Part shown: positions 7,949 through 16,642 of the stretch, one piece after another
How positions within the stretch are numbered: position 1 is the stretch's first letter
Layout: every line of letters starts with the position of its first letter
Source: JBCDBH01 sp039184055
GTDB taxonomy: Bacteria > Acidobacteriota > Thermoanaerobaculia > Multivoradales > J023
DNA: 44,103 nt
Direction of reading: 5' to 3'
Assembly: GCA_039184055.1 (NCBI GenBank)
Contig: JBCDBH010000003.1
Coordinates: forward strand, 1 to 44,103
Made by a program: the position numbers and the translations under genes
Notes under the pieces: model-generated
Databases searched by the model: none
What the model was told of the DNA's origin: nothing
Seen by the model: only the letters and a program-made list of their open reading frames with translations

Positions 7949-9166
7949 TCAGCAGGGTTGAGCGAGCACGACGTCGGTACGCCGCAACAGGCAGTTGGCG
8001 GTGCGACCGTCGAGGTCGAATGGAGACATGCGTTGCTCGACCCAGCGACGAATCTCGTCGACGTTCCACGGCGTCAAGCCACGACCGATCAGGCGATCGT
8101 TCGGGTCGCGTAGCTCGATGACGTCACCCCGACGGAATTCGCCTTCGATCGCGCTCACCCCCACCGGCAGGAGCGAGGCGTGACGGGTGTGCAGCGCTTC
8201 GACGGCGCCCGCGTCGAGACGCAGGATGCCTTTGCTGGCGGCGGCGAAGCCGATCCACCGACGGCGCGCCGTGAGCGAAGCCACCGGTGGCAACCACGTA
8301 CCGGTCGCGTGTCCCGCCACCACCTCGGCTAAGGCGCATGGCCGTCGTCCCGAGGCGATCACGACGTCGCAACCACCGAACGCCGCGACCCGCGCCGCTT
8401 CCACTTTGGTGCGCATGCCGCCTCGACTGATCGTCGTGTCGGCCGCTGGATCGAGCCCGTCGATCAACCGCGCCAAATCGTCGACATGGTCGATGACTCG
8501 AGCGTTCGGGTCACGGCGCGGGTTGCGCTCGTACACGCCCTCGACGTCGGTGAGCAGCACCAGCAGATCGGCGTCACACTTCGCCGCCACCAAGGCCGCG
8601 AGCCGATCGTTGTCACCGAAGATCGCGTCGCCACCCGTCAACCTCGGCATGGTTCCGTGTGACACCGCGTCGTTCTCGTTGAGCAGCGGCACGACTCCGG
8701 CGTCCAACAGTCGATCGAGGGTGGCGCGTAGATCGAGATAGCGCTTGCGGTGATCGAAGTCCTCTTCCGTCAACAGCACCTGGGCACAGGCGAGATCGTG
8801 ACGCGCAAAGGCGCGCTGGTAGAGGCTCACCAAGCGAGCCTGGCCCACCGAGGCACAGGCGCGACGCTGAGTCGGATCGTCGATCGCGTCGTCCGTGTCG
8901 CACAGGGTCGCGCGACCGATACCGAAGGCTCCCGAGCTCACCACGACGACTTCGCGATCCGCGGCTTGCAAGGTCACCATGACGCGGATCAGCTCGTGGA
9001 TGCGTTCGGTGGCCAGCCGCTGATCGTCGTTCATGAGCACGCGCGTGCCGAGCTTGATCACCACGCGACGGGCTCTCGCCACCGACGGTCGCGCGCGGTC
9101 GAATCCCATGGGATTCACGGCCACGGCGTCGGCTTGAACTGGCGTCGACACAAGGTGATTCGACAT
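7949..9166 (-). CDS. proB: Glutamate 5-kinase with PUA domain
   Basis: 405 residues from ATG 9166. This start is preferred over GTG 9172 because GGAGG (9175-9179) sits 8 bases upstream of it. It phosphorylates glutamate, the first and feedback-controlled step of proline synthesis. The amino-acid kinase fold is visible: RRVVIKLGTRVLMND, VVVVSSGAFGIGRATL, VLLTEEDFDHRKRYLD, VPLLNENDAVS, FGDNDRLAALVA and LVLLTDVEGVYERNP. The C-terminal ~120 residues form a PUA domain (LLPVGVSAIEGEFRRGDVIE). The usual family length is ~370, so there is a modest N-terminal extension. The leader carries a terminator-like hairpin right before the ribosome binding site. Confidence 0.95.
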   Translation of the reverse strand: MSNHLVSTPVQADAVAVNPMGFDRARPSVARARRVVIKLGTRVLMNDDQRLATERIHELIRVMVTLQAADREVVVVSSGAFGIGRATLCDTDDAIDDPTQRRACASVGQARLVSLYQRAFARHDLACAQVLLTEEDFDHRKRYLDLRATLDRLLDAGVVPLLNENDAVSHGTMPRLTGGDAIFGDNDRLAALVAAKCDADLLVLLTDVEGVYERNPRRDPNARVIDHVDDLARLIDGLDPAADTTISRGGMRTKVEAARVAAFGGCDVVIASGRRPCALAEVVAGHATGTWLPPVASLTARRRWIGFAAASKGILRLDAGAVEALHTRHASLLPVGVSAIEGEFRRGDVIELRDPNDRLIGRGLTPWNVDEIRRWVEQRMSPFDLDGRTANCLLRRTDVVLAQPC

Positions 9167-9190
9167 CTTCACATCCTCCAGAAAAACGAA

Positions 9191-9215
9191 AGCCCCCGGG
9201 GGTCAACCGGGGGCT
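9191..9215 (-). terminator. Attenuator-like intrinsic terminator in the proB leader
   Basis: On the minus strand the 9-bp perfect GC stem AGCCCCCGG / CCGGGGGCT (loop TTGACCC) is followed directly by TTCGTTTTTC. This is a textbook Rho-independent terminator, and it lies between the proB promoter and the proB ribosome binding site (GGAGG at 9175-9179). On the plus strand the hairpin has no T-run. Its position makes it a likely attenuator of proBA-mlaEFD rather than an end-of-gene signal, since no minus-strand gene ends upstream of it. Confidence 0.7.
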
Positions 9216-9257
9216 CGTCGATCGCGGCGTTGCGCTTGGGGCGTTTACATCGCGGGC

Positions 9258-9350
9258 TCAGGGGCTCCCAGTCTCCTTGACACGGCGTCGCGGCCACGGG
9301 CAGGAGCACGCGGCGGGGACGGTCGTCGAGAAAGGGGCAAAGCCATTCAT
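9258..9350 (-). CDS. Possible leader peptide of proBA
   Basis: A 30-codon ORF runs from ATG 9350 to TGA 9258-9260 in the proB leader. It has five proline codons, at positions 6, 12, 18, 20 and 30. The predicted transcription start from the promoter at 9359-9388 falls at or within a few bases of this ATG, so it would be a leaderless or nearly leaderless message. The last codons contain CTGGGAGC, which can pair imperfectly with the 5' arm of the downstream terminator (one mismatch, one G-U). Proline content alone is weak evidence in high-GC DNA. It could also be a chance ORF. Confidence 0.3.
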   Translation of the reverse strand: MNGFAPFSTTVPAACSCPWPRRRVKETGSP

Positions 9351-9358
9351 CGATCAAC

Positions 9359-9388
9359 ACGCTAGCGGACAACCGAGCATTCGGTCAA
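9359..9388 (-). promoter_or_regulatory. Predicted sigma-70 promoter of proBA-mlaEFD
   Basis: Minus-strand TTGACC (9388-9383), an 18-bp spacer and TAGCGT (9364-9359). The spacer holds the inverted repeat ACCGA-N4-TCGGT (9373-9386), which overlaps the -35 box and could be an operator. No regulator gene is adjacent, so the operator reading is only a suggestion. Confidence 0.45.
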
Positions 9389-9556
9389 GATGGGCGCGTA
9401 AGAAATCACGTCTCGATTCGTAGAGATAACGGGGAACTTTGCCGTGGTGCGATCCGTGTACCGGGGTGTGGTGATTCCACGTACGGTTTCCCGTTTGCCG
9501 AGAGCACGATTCAGGACCGTGATTCGCGGTCTCATAGATAGAAGAAGGAGCTGACT
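9389..9556. other. Intergenic region upstream of the PQQ-propeller gene
   Basis: Together with the proB leader this makes a gene-poor stretch of almost 400 bases. The part nearest the propeller gene contains no ORF with coding character. It has an inverted repeat GACCG-N7-CGGTC around 9518-9534 and a good ribosome binding site AAGGAG before ATG 9557. No confident -10/-35 pair for the plus-strand gene was found. Confidence 0.5.
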
Positions 9557-11410
9557 ATGTCCGTCGACTCGTCCGTCCGACCCCTGCGCGTCTGGCCTGG
9601 CGTGGTGATCGTGGTTTTCCAGTGGCTGGTCCGTTTTGGACTGCCGCTTTTCGTTCCCTCGGCCATGGCGTTCGCGGCCTTCGGTGGGGTCTTTGGCGGC
9701 ACGCTGCTGATTCTGCTGTGGTGGCTATTCTTCAGCCGTGCTCGCTGGGTCGAGCGATTGGGGGCCGTGGCGTTGATCGCGGGCGGTCTCTTCGTGACCT
9801 CACTGCTGGTCGACGTATCCGTGGCGACCAGCGGTCAAGGCATGTTGTTCATCATCAACGCCTTGCCGATCGTCTGTTTGGCTTTGGTGATCGCCGCCTG
9901 GGCGACACGGAACCGGGCCGTGCCGACGCGGTTCGCCGCCGTCGCCGCGGCGATCCTGCTCGCCTGTGGCGCCTGGACCTTGGTGCGCTTCGACGGTGTC
10001 ACCGGTGACTTCGGTGGGGAGTACTCCTTCCGCTGGGCACCGACCGCCGAGGAGAAGCTTCTCGCCGCGACCGAAAATGAGGTCCTGCCACCGGTGACCG
10101 TGCCGGACGCAGCGCCGCCCGTGGTCGAGGAAGCCACGGAGGACGACGTTGTCGCCGAAGCCACGGCCGAGGCGGTGGCCGTCGCCACTGAAGACGTGGC
10201 GGGCGGTGTGGACGAGCCACTGGCCGCGGTCTCGGTGGAGGCCGAACCGGTTCCCAGTTATCCTGCACCCGCCTGGCCGGGTTTTCGCGGTGCCGAGCGC
10301 GACAGCATCATCACGGGCGTGCGGATCGACACCGATTGGGCCACCACGCCGCCGACCGAGTTGTGGCGTCGACCGGTCGGACCGGGATGGTCGTCGTTCG
10401 CGGTCAACGGTCAGCTCATTTACACCCAAGAGCAACGCGGTGAAGACGAAGTAGTCGCTAGCTACGACCTCGACACCGGTGAGCCGGTGTGGCGTCACAC
10501 CGACAGCGCTCGCTTCTGGGAAGCGATGGGTGGCGCCGGGCCACGTGGCACGCCGACGCTCCATCAGGATCGGGTGTACGCGCTCGGCGCCACGGGCATC
10601 TTGAACGCCCTCGACGCGCAGACGGGCGCGGTCGTGTGGTCACGTGAGACGGCGACCGATACCGGCGCCGAGGTTCCGACCTGGGGTGTGTCGGGCTCGC
10701 CTCTCGTACACGATGATCGTGTCTACGTTGCCGTTTCAGGCACCCTCGCCGCCTACGACGCCGCGAGCGGTGAGTCGCTTTGGAACGGTCCCGACGGCAA
10801 GGTCAGCTACAGCTCACCGCATATCGTCGAGCTCGACGGTGTGCCGCAGGTGCTGCTGAATAGCGCGATCGGCATCACCAGCCTCGATCTCGGTGATGGC
10901 AGCCTACTCTGGCAGCACGAATGGGACGGCGCGAGCATCGTGCAACCCGCCGTGACGCCAGACGCCGGGCTTCTGTTGAGCGCCGAGCAGGTTGGCGCCA
11001 TCCGTCTCGCCGTCGGTCGCGATGCCGACGCCTGGACCGTCGAAGAACGCTGGGCCTCCAACCGTCTCAAAGCCAGCTTCAACGACTTCGTCATCCACAA
11101 CGGGCACGCCTACGGCTTCGACGGCACCATCCTGACGGCGATCGATATCGAGACCGGTGAGCGAGCCTGGAAAGGTGGTCGCTATGGAGCCGGTCAGCTC
11201 GTCTTGCTCGCCGATCAGGACATGCTGCTCGTGCTGTCGGAGAAGGGCGAGCTCGCCCTCGTCCAGGCGTCGCCGGACGGCTATGCCGAAGTCGCCAAGG
11301 TCCCGGGCCTCAACGGCAAGACCTGGAATCACCCGGTGCTGGTCGGCGACGTGTTGCTGGCGCGCAACAGCGAAGAGATGGCGGCGTTTCGACTGCAAAC
11401 CGACGGCTGA
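9557..11410 (+). CDS. Membrane-anchored PQQ-type beta-propeller protein
   Basis: 617 residues. The N-terminal ~150 residues contain about five hydrophobic membrane helices (VVIVVFQWLVRFGLPLF, GGTLLILLWWLFF and others). Residues ~165-240 are an acidic Pro/Ala/Val/Glu-rich linker (VVEEATEDDVVAEATAEAVA). The C-terminal ~375 residues are a BamB/PQQ-like propeller: AWPGFRGAERDSI, VVASYDLDTGEPVWRHT, ALDAQTGAVVWSRET, AYDAASGESLWNG and AIDIETGERAWKGG. The repeated 'D..TGE..W' is the blade signature. The propeller is probably periplasmic. No quinone-dehydrogenase active-site motif was recognised, so it is more likely a binding/scaffold protein than a PQQ enzyme. A strong terminator follows 22 bp after the stop. 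Confidence 0.8.
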   Translation: MSVDSSVRPLRVWPGVVIVVFQWLVRFGLPLFVPSAMAFAAFGGVFGGTLLILLWWLFFSRARWVERLGAVALIAGGLFVTSLLVDVSVATSGQGMLFIINALPIVCLALVIAAWATRNRAVPTRFAAVAAAILLACGAWTLVRFDGVTGDFGGEYSFRWAPTAEEKLLAATENEVLPPVTVPDAAPPVVEEATEDDVVAEATAEAVAVATEDVAGGVDEPLAAVSVEAEPVPSYPAPAWPGFRGAERDSIITGVRIDTDWATTPPTELWRRPVGPGWSSFAVNGQLIYTQEQRGEDEVVASYDLDTGEPVWRHTDSARFWEAMGGAGPRGTPTLHQDRVYALGATGILNALDAQTGAVVWSRETATDTGAEVPTWGVSGSPLVHDDRVYVAVSGTLAAYDAASGESLWNGPDGKVSYSSPHIVELDGVPQVLLNSAIGITSLDLGDGSLLWQHEWDGASIVQPAVTPDAGLLLSAEQVGAIRLAVGRDADAWTVEERWASNRLKASFNDFVIHNGHAYGFDGTILTAIDIETGERAWKGGRYGAGQLVLLADQDMLLVLSEKGELALVQASPDGYAEVAKVPGLNGKTWNHPVLVGDVLLARNSEEMAAFRLQTDG

Positions 11411-11431
11411 CCGTCGTTTCTGCCGCGTGAG

Positions 11432-11463
11432 AAAAAAGCCGAGGGGTGACCCTCGGCTTTTTT
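11432..11463. terminator. Bidirectional intrinsic terminator
   Basis: AAAAAA, the stem GCCGAGGG / CCCTCGGC (8 bp) with loop GTGA (a GNRA tetraloop), then TTTTTT. The A-run and T-run flank the stem symmetrically, so it serves both the plus-strand propeller gene and the convergent minus-strand reductase gene. Confidence 0.92.
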
Positions 11464-11503
11464 GCGTCTCGTCCTCGCTACAGCGTTTGGTGAGAGACGT
11501 GGA

Positions 11504-12286
11504 CTATCCCCGCACCAGGCGAAGGAAGCTCCATGGTCCGTCGAGACTCTGGGCGCGATACCCGGCGCTACGCCAGGGAAAGAGCTTCTTGAGCCGCTCG
11601 GGATCGAGGAAAAGATCGCCCTGGGCAGCCGTATCGAGCGACTCGCCTTCGTAGACCGACAGCATGAGTTCGTCGATCGCGGCCGGGTCGTCGTACAGCG
11701 GCACGTTGGTCGACGGCCCGGCTTCGACGGTAATGGCTCGACAGCCACGTTCCCGCTTCAGATAGTCGATTGCCGTGCGGGCGTTGGGCTCGGCGACACC
11801 GACGACCTCGATGCCCCCGAGCGAGGCTTCCTCGGCGAGCGCGTCGCGAGCCTCGAGACTGGTGAAAACGAGCGGACGCGTCCAGCCACGGAACGCCGGG
11901 TGGTCGAGATCGAGGCCGTCGCCCCGGGTCAACACAACGGTTAGAGGCTGCTGATGTTTGCCGTGCTTCTGACGACGCCAGCTGTGTAGCGCGTCGGCCG
12001 CCGGGCTCTGCAAATCGTGGGTCATCTCGGGCTCGTCGCGAAGGATCTTACCCGTGGTGAGCAGCGCATCACTGCGCGCGCGGGCCAGATCGAGCACGAA
12101 CAGATCGTGACGACTCTTGGGCGTGGCCTCGTTGATGGCCAGCGTACGGAGGCCGCTGGCCGGGTCGCGCCACACGGCGGTGACGTGGACGACACCTTCG
12201 CCGAGCTGAGCTCCGTAAAGCCGCTCGATCAGGCTATCGACCTCTTCGGGAGTGGTGACGCGGGCGATTGCTTCGTCGGTCTGCAT
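11504..12286 (-). CDS. RibD C-terminal-like (pyrimidine/dihydrofolate reductase fold) protein
   Basis: 260 residues from ATG 12286 (MQTDEAIARVTTPEEV); the long open frame further upstream is antisense to the ADOP permease gene and is a shadow. The layout is that of the RibD_C domain: 'VHVTAVWRDPASG' strand, 'SRHDLFVLDLARARSDALLTTGKILRDE' (the conserved SR.D...L...R...DA...G..T.R.. region), then LTVVLTRGDGLDL, an ITVEAGPST stretch corresponding to the glycine-rich NADPH-binding part, and a C-terminal IDELMLSVYEG. RibD_C reduces the ribosylamino-pyrimidine of riboflavin synthesis. No deaminase domain or other rib gene is nearby, so the actual substrate is unknown. It is divergent from the ADOP gene. 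Confidence 0.7.
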   Translation of the reverse strand: MQTDEAIARVTTPEEVDSLIERLYGAQLGEGVVHVTAVWRDPASGLRTLAINEATPKSRHDLFVLDLARARSDALLTTGKILRDEPEMTHDLQSPAADALHSWRRQKHGKHQQPLTVVLTRGDGLDLDHPAFRGWTRPLVFTSLEARDALAEEASLGGIEVVGVAEPNARTAIDYLKRERGCRAITVEAGPSTNVPLYDDPAAIDELMLSVYEGESLDTAAQGDLFLDPERLKKLFPWRSAGYRAQSLDGPWSFLRLVRG

Positions 12287-12406
12287 GATTGGACTCGCGA
12301 AAAGAATGCTACCAGACGAACCTTTGCGGCGAAGCGTCGTAGAATGCGGTGCAGGTTTTTTAGCACGTCGGTTCACATGGCGGTTCGACACACCAAGGAG
12401 AGCGTG

Positions 12407-14806
12407 ATGTTGTGGGATCTTCGGTACAGCGTACGCATGCTGCTCAAGCGGCCGGGCTTCACGATCGTCGCCGTTTTGACCATGGCGCTCGGCATCGGTG
12501 CCAACACCGCGCTTTTCTCGGTGATCGACGGCGTCTTGCTCGAGCCACCGCCGTATCCTCAGCCGAATCGCGTCATGGTGATCGACGAGACCAATATCGA
12601 AGCGGGTCTGCCCCGTTTCGCGGCGTCTCCGGCCAACTATGCCGATTTTCGTGACGAGAATCAGACCTTCGCGGCTCTCGGCGCCATGGGTGGCGCCGGT
12701 CTCACGCTGACCGGTGAAGGGGTTGCCGAGCGTCTGACCGGCGCCCGTGTCTCGGGTCCGTATTTCGCCGCTCTCGGAGTGAAGCCCATGCTCGGGCGTG
12801 TCATTCAACCGATCGACGACGAGGTCGGAGCGCCACCGGTGGTGGTGCTCAATCACGGCTTTTGGCAGCGCCGATTCGGCGGTGACGAGTCCGTGCTCGG
12901 TCGCGTCTTGCGACTCAACGGCGTGCCACGCGAGGTGATCGGCGTCATGCCACCGGGTATCCAGCCGCAACGCGATGCCTGGATCCCGATCGCCATCGAC
13001 TACCGCGCCGAAAACCGAGGCGCCCACTATCTCGGCATGATCGGTCGGCTGCGTGACGGAGTCAGCGTCGAGCAGGCGAGCGCCGATCTCGCGCAGATCG
13101 CCGCCGAGCTCGAAGTGGCCTATCCCGACACCAACACCGGCTGGTCGACGCGGGTTCAGCCTTTGCCCGAGCGCGTGGTCGAAGGCGTTGCTCCGGCGCT
13201 GTGGATCCTCTTCGCGGCGGTGGGTCTGGTGTTGCTGATCGCCTGTGTCAACATCGCCAACCTGCTTCTGGCTCGCGTGTCGTTGCGCGGTCGAGAAATG
13301 GCTCTGCGTGCCGCCTTGGGTGCCGGTCGCGACCGTCTGCTCCGTCAATTGCTGACCGAGAGCGTTCTTCTCGCGGTGCTCGGTGGCGTGCTCGGCATGG
13401 TGCTCGCCTGGCTCGCCACGCCGTGGCTGGTCGATCTCGCGGGTGGCGATTTGCCACGCAGCACGGAAGTGGCGGTCGACGGGCGGGTCTTGGGTTTCGC
13501 ACTGTTGCTTTCCATGCTCACCGGGGTGATCTTCGGCCTGGTGCCGGCGCTACGCGCCAGTCGGATCGATCTTCGTGGTGTTCTCGAGGACGGTGGTCGG
13601 GGGCAGAGCGGTGGGATCGGACGGCTACGAGGTGGTCTCGTGCTCGCCGAGGTGGCGCTGGCTCTGGTGCTCCTGGTCGGCGCCGGTCTCATGATGCGGA
13701 GCCTGGCGGGGCTGCTCGACGTCGACCCGGGTTTTCAAGCGGAAGATGTGCTCACCGCTCGTATCGATCTACCCGAAACGACCTACGGCGACGACGAAAG
13801 TCGTTTCGCCTTCTATCGTCAATTGTGGGAACGGCTCGAAGCGATTCCCGGTGTCGAGCACGCCAGCACCGGAACCTCCCTGCCGCTCACGGGCCGTAAC
13901 AACATCTTCGCCTTCTACGTCGAGGGCACGCCGCGCTCCGAGCCGGGTCTCGAACCGAGCAGCATCACCCGATTCGTCGGTCCGGACTACTTCGACGTCA
14001 TGGGCGTTCCCCTTCTAGAAGGACGCGCATTCTCGACCGACGACGATTCGGACGCCGTACTCGCGTTGATCATCAACAAGAAGGCCGCCGACACCTATTG
14101 GCGGGACGATCCCACCTTTTCCCGACGGCTCACCTTCGAGAATCCGGACGATCCCGAGGCGGTGTGGTTCAACGTCGTCGGCGTGGTCGGTGACGTGCGG
14201 CACGACGAGCTCGCCACGGCGCCCGAGCCCACCATGTACATCCCGATGCTTCAGATGGCGCAACGCTCACCGAATATCGTCCTCAGAACTTCATTGGGTG
14301 ATCCGGCGCTACTCGAAGGTCCGTTACGCGCGACCATCGCCGAGCTCGACGTCGACATGCCGGTCTTCAATGTCGAACCCATGGAAGCTCTCGTTGCAGG
14401 CTCCCTGGCGCGCTCGCGTTTCAACGCCACCCTGCTCGGCATCTTCGCCGGGCTCGCCGTCGTCCTGGCGGCGATCGGTATCTACGGCCTCATCAGCTAT
14501 AGCGTCAACGAACAGCGTCGTGAAATCGGTATTCGTCGTGCCCTCGGCGCCGATCGGCGGCGGATTCTCGAGCTGGTGATCAAACAAGGCATGAAGCCGG
14601 TCTTGCTCGGGGTCGGCGTTGGCGTGGTACTCGCTCTCGCCGGCGCCCAGATCCTCGCCGGGTTGGTCTATGGCATCCCACCGCGTGATCCGGGCACCTT
14701 GGCATTGGTCGCCGTCCTGCTCGCTGTCGTCGGTCTGCTCGCGTGCTTGGCGCCGGCGCTGCGTGCGATCCGTATCGATCCAATGCGTGCTCTACGCGAG
14801 GAGTAG
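12407..14806 (+). CDS. ADOP-family ABC permease (MacB/FtsX duplicated)
   Basis: 799 residues, the typical ADOP (acidobacterial duplicated orphan permease) length. ATG 12407 is chosen because AAGGAG lies 6 bases upstream; ATG 12377 is in frame but has no such site. The start MLWDLRYSVRMLLKRPGFT and the segment 'VLTMALGIGANTALFSVIDGVLL' are diagnostic. It is followed by a MacB periplasmic core domain (~50-250), FtsX domain 1 (~260-400, with NIANLLLARVSLRGREMALR), a second core domain after GLVLAEVALALVLLVGAGLM, and a second FtsX domain at the C-terminus (ISYSVNEQRREIGIRRALGA). No ATPase is adjacent, as usual for this family. The substrate is unknown; the family is abundant in Acidobacteriota. 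Confidence 0.93.
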   Translation: MLWDLRYSVRMLLKRPGFTIVAVLTMALGIGANTALFSVIDGVLLEPPPYPQPNRVMVIDETNIEAGLPRFAASPANYADFRDENQTFAALGAMGGAGLTLTGEGVAERLTGARVSGPYFAALGVKPMLGRVIQPIDDEVGAPPVVVLNHGFWQRRFGGDESVLGRVLRLNGVPREVIGVMPPGIQPQRDAWIPIAIDYRAENRGAHYLGMIGRLRDGVSVEQASADLAQIAAELEVAYPDTNTGWSTRVQPLPERVVEGVAPALWILFAAVGLVLLIACVNIANLLLARVSLRGREMALRAALGAGRDRLLRQLLTESVLLAVLGGVLGMVLAWLATPWLVDLAGGDLPRSTEVAVDGRVLGFALLLSMLTGVIFGLVPALRASRIDLRGVLEDGGRGQSGGIGRLRGGLVLAEVALALVLLVGAGLMMRSLAGLLDVDPGFQAEDVLTARIDLPETTYGDDESRFAFYRQLWERLEAIPGVEHASTGTSLPLTGRNNIFAFYVEGTPRSEPGLEPSSITRFVGPDYFDVMGVPLLEGRAFSTDDDSDAVLALIINKKAADTYWRDDPTFSRRLTFENPDDPEAVWFNVVGVVGDVRHDELATAPEPTMYIPMLQMAQRSPNIVLRTSLGDPALLEGPLRATIAELDVDMPVFNVEPMEALVAGSLARSRFNATLLGIFAGLAVVLAAIGIYGLISYSVNEQRREIGIRRALGADRRRILELVIKQGMKPVLLGVGVGVVLALAGAQILAGLVYGIPPRDPGTLALVAVLLAVVGLLACLAPALRAIRIDPMRALREE

Positions 14807-14819
14807 TCAGCGCGTCGCG

Positions 14820-15722
14820 TCAGCGATGCTCCCAGAGCGCGGCGGCGTCGATCCGGTAGATGTCTTGATTGTTGGTGTAATAGAAATACTTGCCGTCACG
14901 AGACACGAACGGACACAGCTCGTGTTTGTCGGTATTGATCGGTGGCCCGACGTTCTTGGCCTTTTCGAACGCGCCATCTTCGCCAAGAAAGCTGATGTAG
15001 ATATCGCCGCGACCGATGTTGGTGCGTCGACCGGCGGCGAAGATCAGATACGAACCGTCGGGTGCAACGAACGGATCGGCTTCATAGGCACCGGTGTTGA
15101 CGCCCGAGCCCAGGCGAATGGGCTCTTCAGGCTCGGTGAGACCGTTGGGTGAGTAGAAGAGGTTGTAATTGCCATCGCGGCTCGATCCGACGTTCGACGC
15201 AAAGTAGAGCGCGCCGTCATCGGTAAAGGAAATGTAGTAATCGTTGGCTGAGGAGTTGATCACCGGGCCCGCGTGGATCGGATCCGACCAGCCGTCGTCT
15301 TGTCTCTCCACGTACCAAATATCGGCGTTCTTGGCCGTTCCTTCCGGGGTACCTGGGGGAGGCTCGGTCGAAATGAAATAGAGCCGCTTTTCCGCGGGAT
15401 CCAACATGGGATCGTTGAAGCTGATCACATCATCTTTGAGAAGCGGCGTTTCCTTTCCCCAGCCGTCACCCTCACGTGCCACGTACCAGATCTCGTACAT
15501 CTGCTCCCCGACGTCGACACCGAAGAACACCTCCGAGCCGTCAGCCGTGATGGTGACGCCAAACTCGTGTCGATCCGGTTTCGAGACCACACCGGGAGCG
15601 AAAAGTTCGGGCTGGAAGGTGGCTTCCTCAGCGGTCGTGGGTGCGGGCGCCAGAACCAGCGACGCGGCGAGCAGCGCCGAGGTGGTGAGGACGATACGAA
15701 ACAGGCTGGATCGTCTGAACAT
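14820..15722 (-). CDS. Secreted PD40 (TolB-like) beta-propeller protein
   Basis: 300 residues with an N-terminal signal peptide (SLFRIVLTTSALLAASLVLAP). The rest consists of PD40/WD40-like blades with the usual 'P..S.DG..L.F.S' pattern: DRHEFGVTITADGSEVFFG, FNDPMLDPAEKRLYFIS, ANDYYISFTDDGALYFASN, ADPFVAPDGSYLIFAAG and KHELCPFVSRDGKYFYY. Proteins of this kind are exported and frequent in Acidobacteriota; their partners are generally unknown. It converges with the ADOP gene (13 bp between stops), with no clear hairpin. Confidence 0.75.
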   Translation of the reverse strand: MFRRSSLFRIVLTTSALLAASLVLAPAPTTAEEATFQPELFAPGVVSKPDRHEFGVTITADGSEVFFGVDVGEQMYEIWYVAREGDGWGKETPLLKDDVISFNDPMLDPAEKRLYFISTEPPPGTPEGTAKNADIWYVERQDDGWSDPIHAGPVINSSANDYYISFTDDGALYFASNVGSSRDGNYNLFYSPNGLTEPEEPIRLGSGVNTGAYEADPFVAPDGSYLIFAAGRRTNIGRGDIYISFLGEDGAFEKAKNVGPPINTDKHELCPFVSRDGKYFYYTNNQDIYRIDAAALWEHR

Positions 15723-15746
15723 GCGGGCAGGCTAGCATGCCGCCCG

Positions 15747-16595
15747 TCATGCCGAGTCGAGGAAATCCGCGATCATCTGGCCGATCTCTTCCGGCCGTTC
15801 CTCTTGCAGAAAGTGACCACAATCGGCGAGCGAGGTGATCTCGGCGTGTGGCACGTCCGTCTTCAGCCGCCGCATCGTCTTGGCGATATCCGGCAGGATG
15901 CGATCACGAACACCGTAGATCCCACGCACCGGCACCTGCAGGCTCGGCAGCCAGCGCTCGATCTCGGCCAAGCCCTTGGGGCTGAGATTGGAGCCCGCGG
16001 CAAGCAAGGCGGCTCGGTCGGCCGAGGTTTGGAAAGGTGCTTGGATGCCCTCGATCGCGTCATCGGCCAAGTGGCTAGCCTTCGCCACACCGATACGCAG
16101 GGCAAGACGTAAACCCCACGGGCTCGACATCACCGATCGCACACCGGGCAGTTTGATCGAGGCGAGGAAGAGCGCCACCGCCCATGAGACTTGTGGATAG
16201 ATCAGCGTATTGAGAACGATCAGCTTGTCGAGACGTTCGGTGTGCTGACTGCTCCAATACAGACCGATCGGTCCGCCCAAATCGTGAATCGCCAAGCTGA
16301 CCGTGTCGAGCTCGAGAGCATCGATAAAACCGCTCAGGATCCGATCGAAAAAACGGAAGCTGTAGCTGACGTCGAGGGGTTTGTCCGAGCGACCAAAGCC
16401 TGGAAGATCGAGCGCGATCACCCGATGCCCGACGGCGATCGGCGGCATCACCCGACGCCAGAGAAACGACGAAGTCGGCCAGCCGTGCAAAAGCAGAATG
16501 GGATCACCCTGCCCGGCCTCTAGGTAGTGGAGACGAAGGCTTTCGACGTCGACAAAGCGGCTCGAGATGTCAGGCGTCATGAGCTCATCGTACAC
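15747..16595 (-). CDS. Alpha/beta hydrolase, haloalkane dehalogenase/epoxide hydrolase type
   Basis: 282 residues, the usual length. The oxyanion-hole HGW motif is at 37-39, followed by DLPGFGRSDKP. The nucleophile elbow is HDLGG (104-108) with Asp105 in place of the Ser of ordinary esterases; this is the hallmark of haloalkane dehalogenases, fluoroacetate dehalogenases and epoxide hydrolases. The catalytic His is H261 in CGHFLQEE. The Trp that usually follows the nucleophile in haloalkane dehalogenases (HDWG) is Leu here, so the substrate cannot be named. The start could also be the in-frame ATG at 16580. It lies 24 bp upstream of the PD40 gene on the same strand. Confidence 0.82.
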   Translation of the reverse strand: MYDELMTPDISSRFVDVESLRLHYLEAGQGDPILLLHGWPTSSFLWRRVMPPIAVGHRVIALDLPGFGRSDKPLDVSYSFRFFDRILSGFIDALELDTVSLAIHDLGGPIGLYWSSQHTERLDKLIVLNTLIYPQVSWAVALFLASIKLPGVRSVMSSPWGLRLALRIGVAKASHLADDAIEGIQAPFQTSADRAALLAAGSNLSPKGLAEIERWLPSLQVPVRGIYGVRDRILPDIAKTMRRLKTDVPHAEITSLADCGHFLQEERPEEIGQMIADFLDSA

Positions 16596-16642
16596 CGTGC
16601 GCCGCTACGAACGTGGGCGTTATTGAGAGGGATGAATCGCTA

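Noticed and set aside
9173..9358. T-box riboswitch in the proB leader
   Set aside because: No T-box sequence (AGGGTGGNACCGCG-like) and no specifier-stem layout; the leader is too short.
12287..13348. Long upstream extension of the RibD-C-like reductase frame
   Set aside because: It runs antisense through the ADOP permease gene, has no family resemblance, and the reductase domain starts right after ATG 12286.
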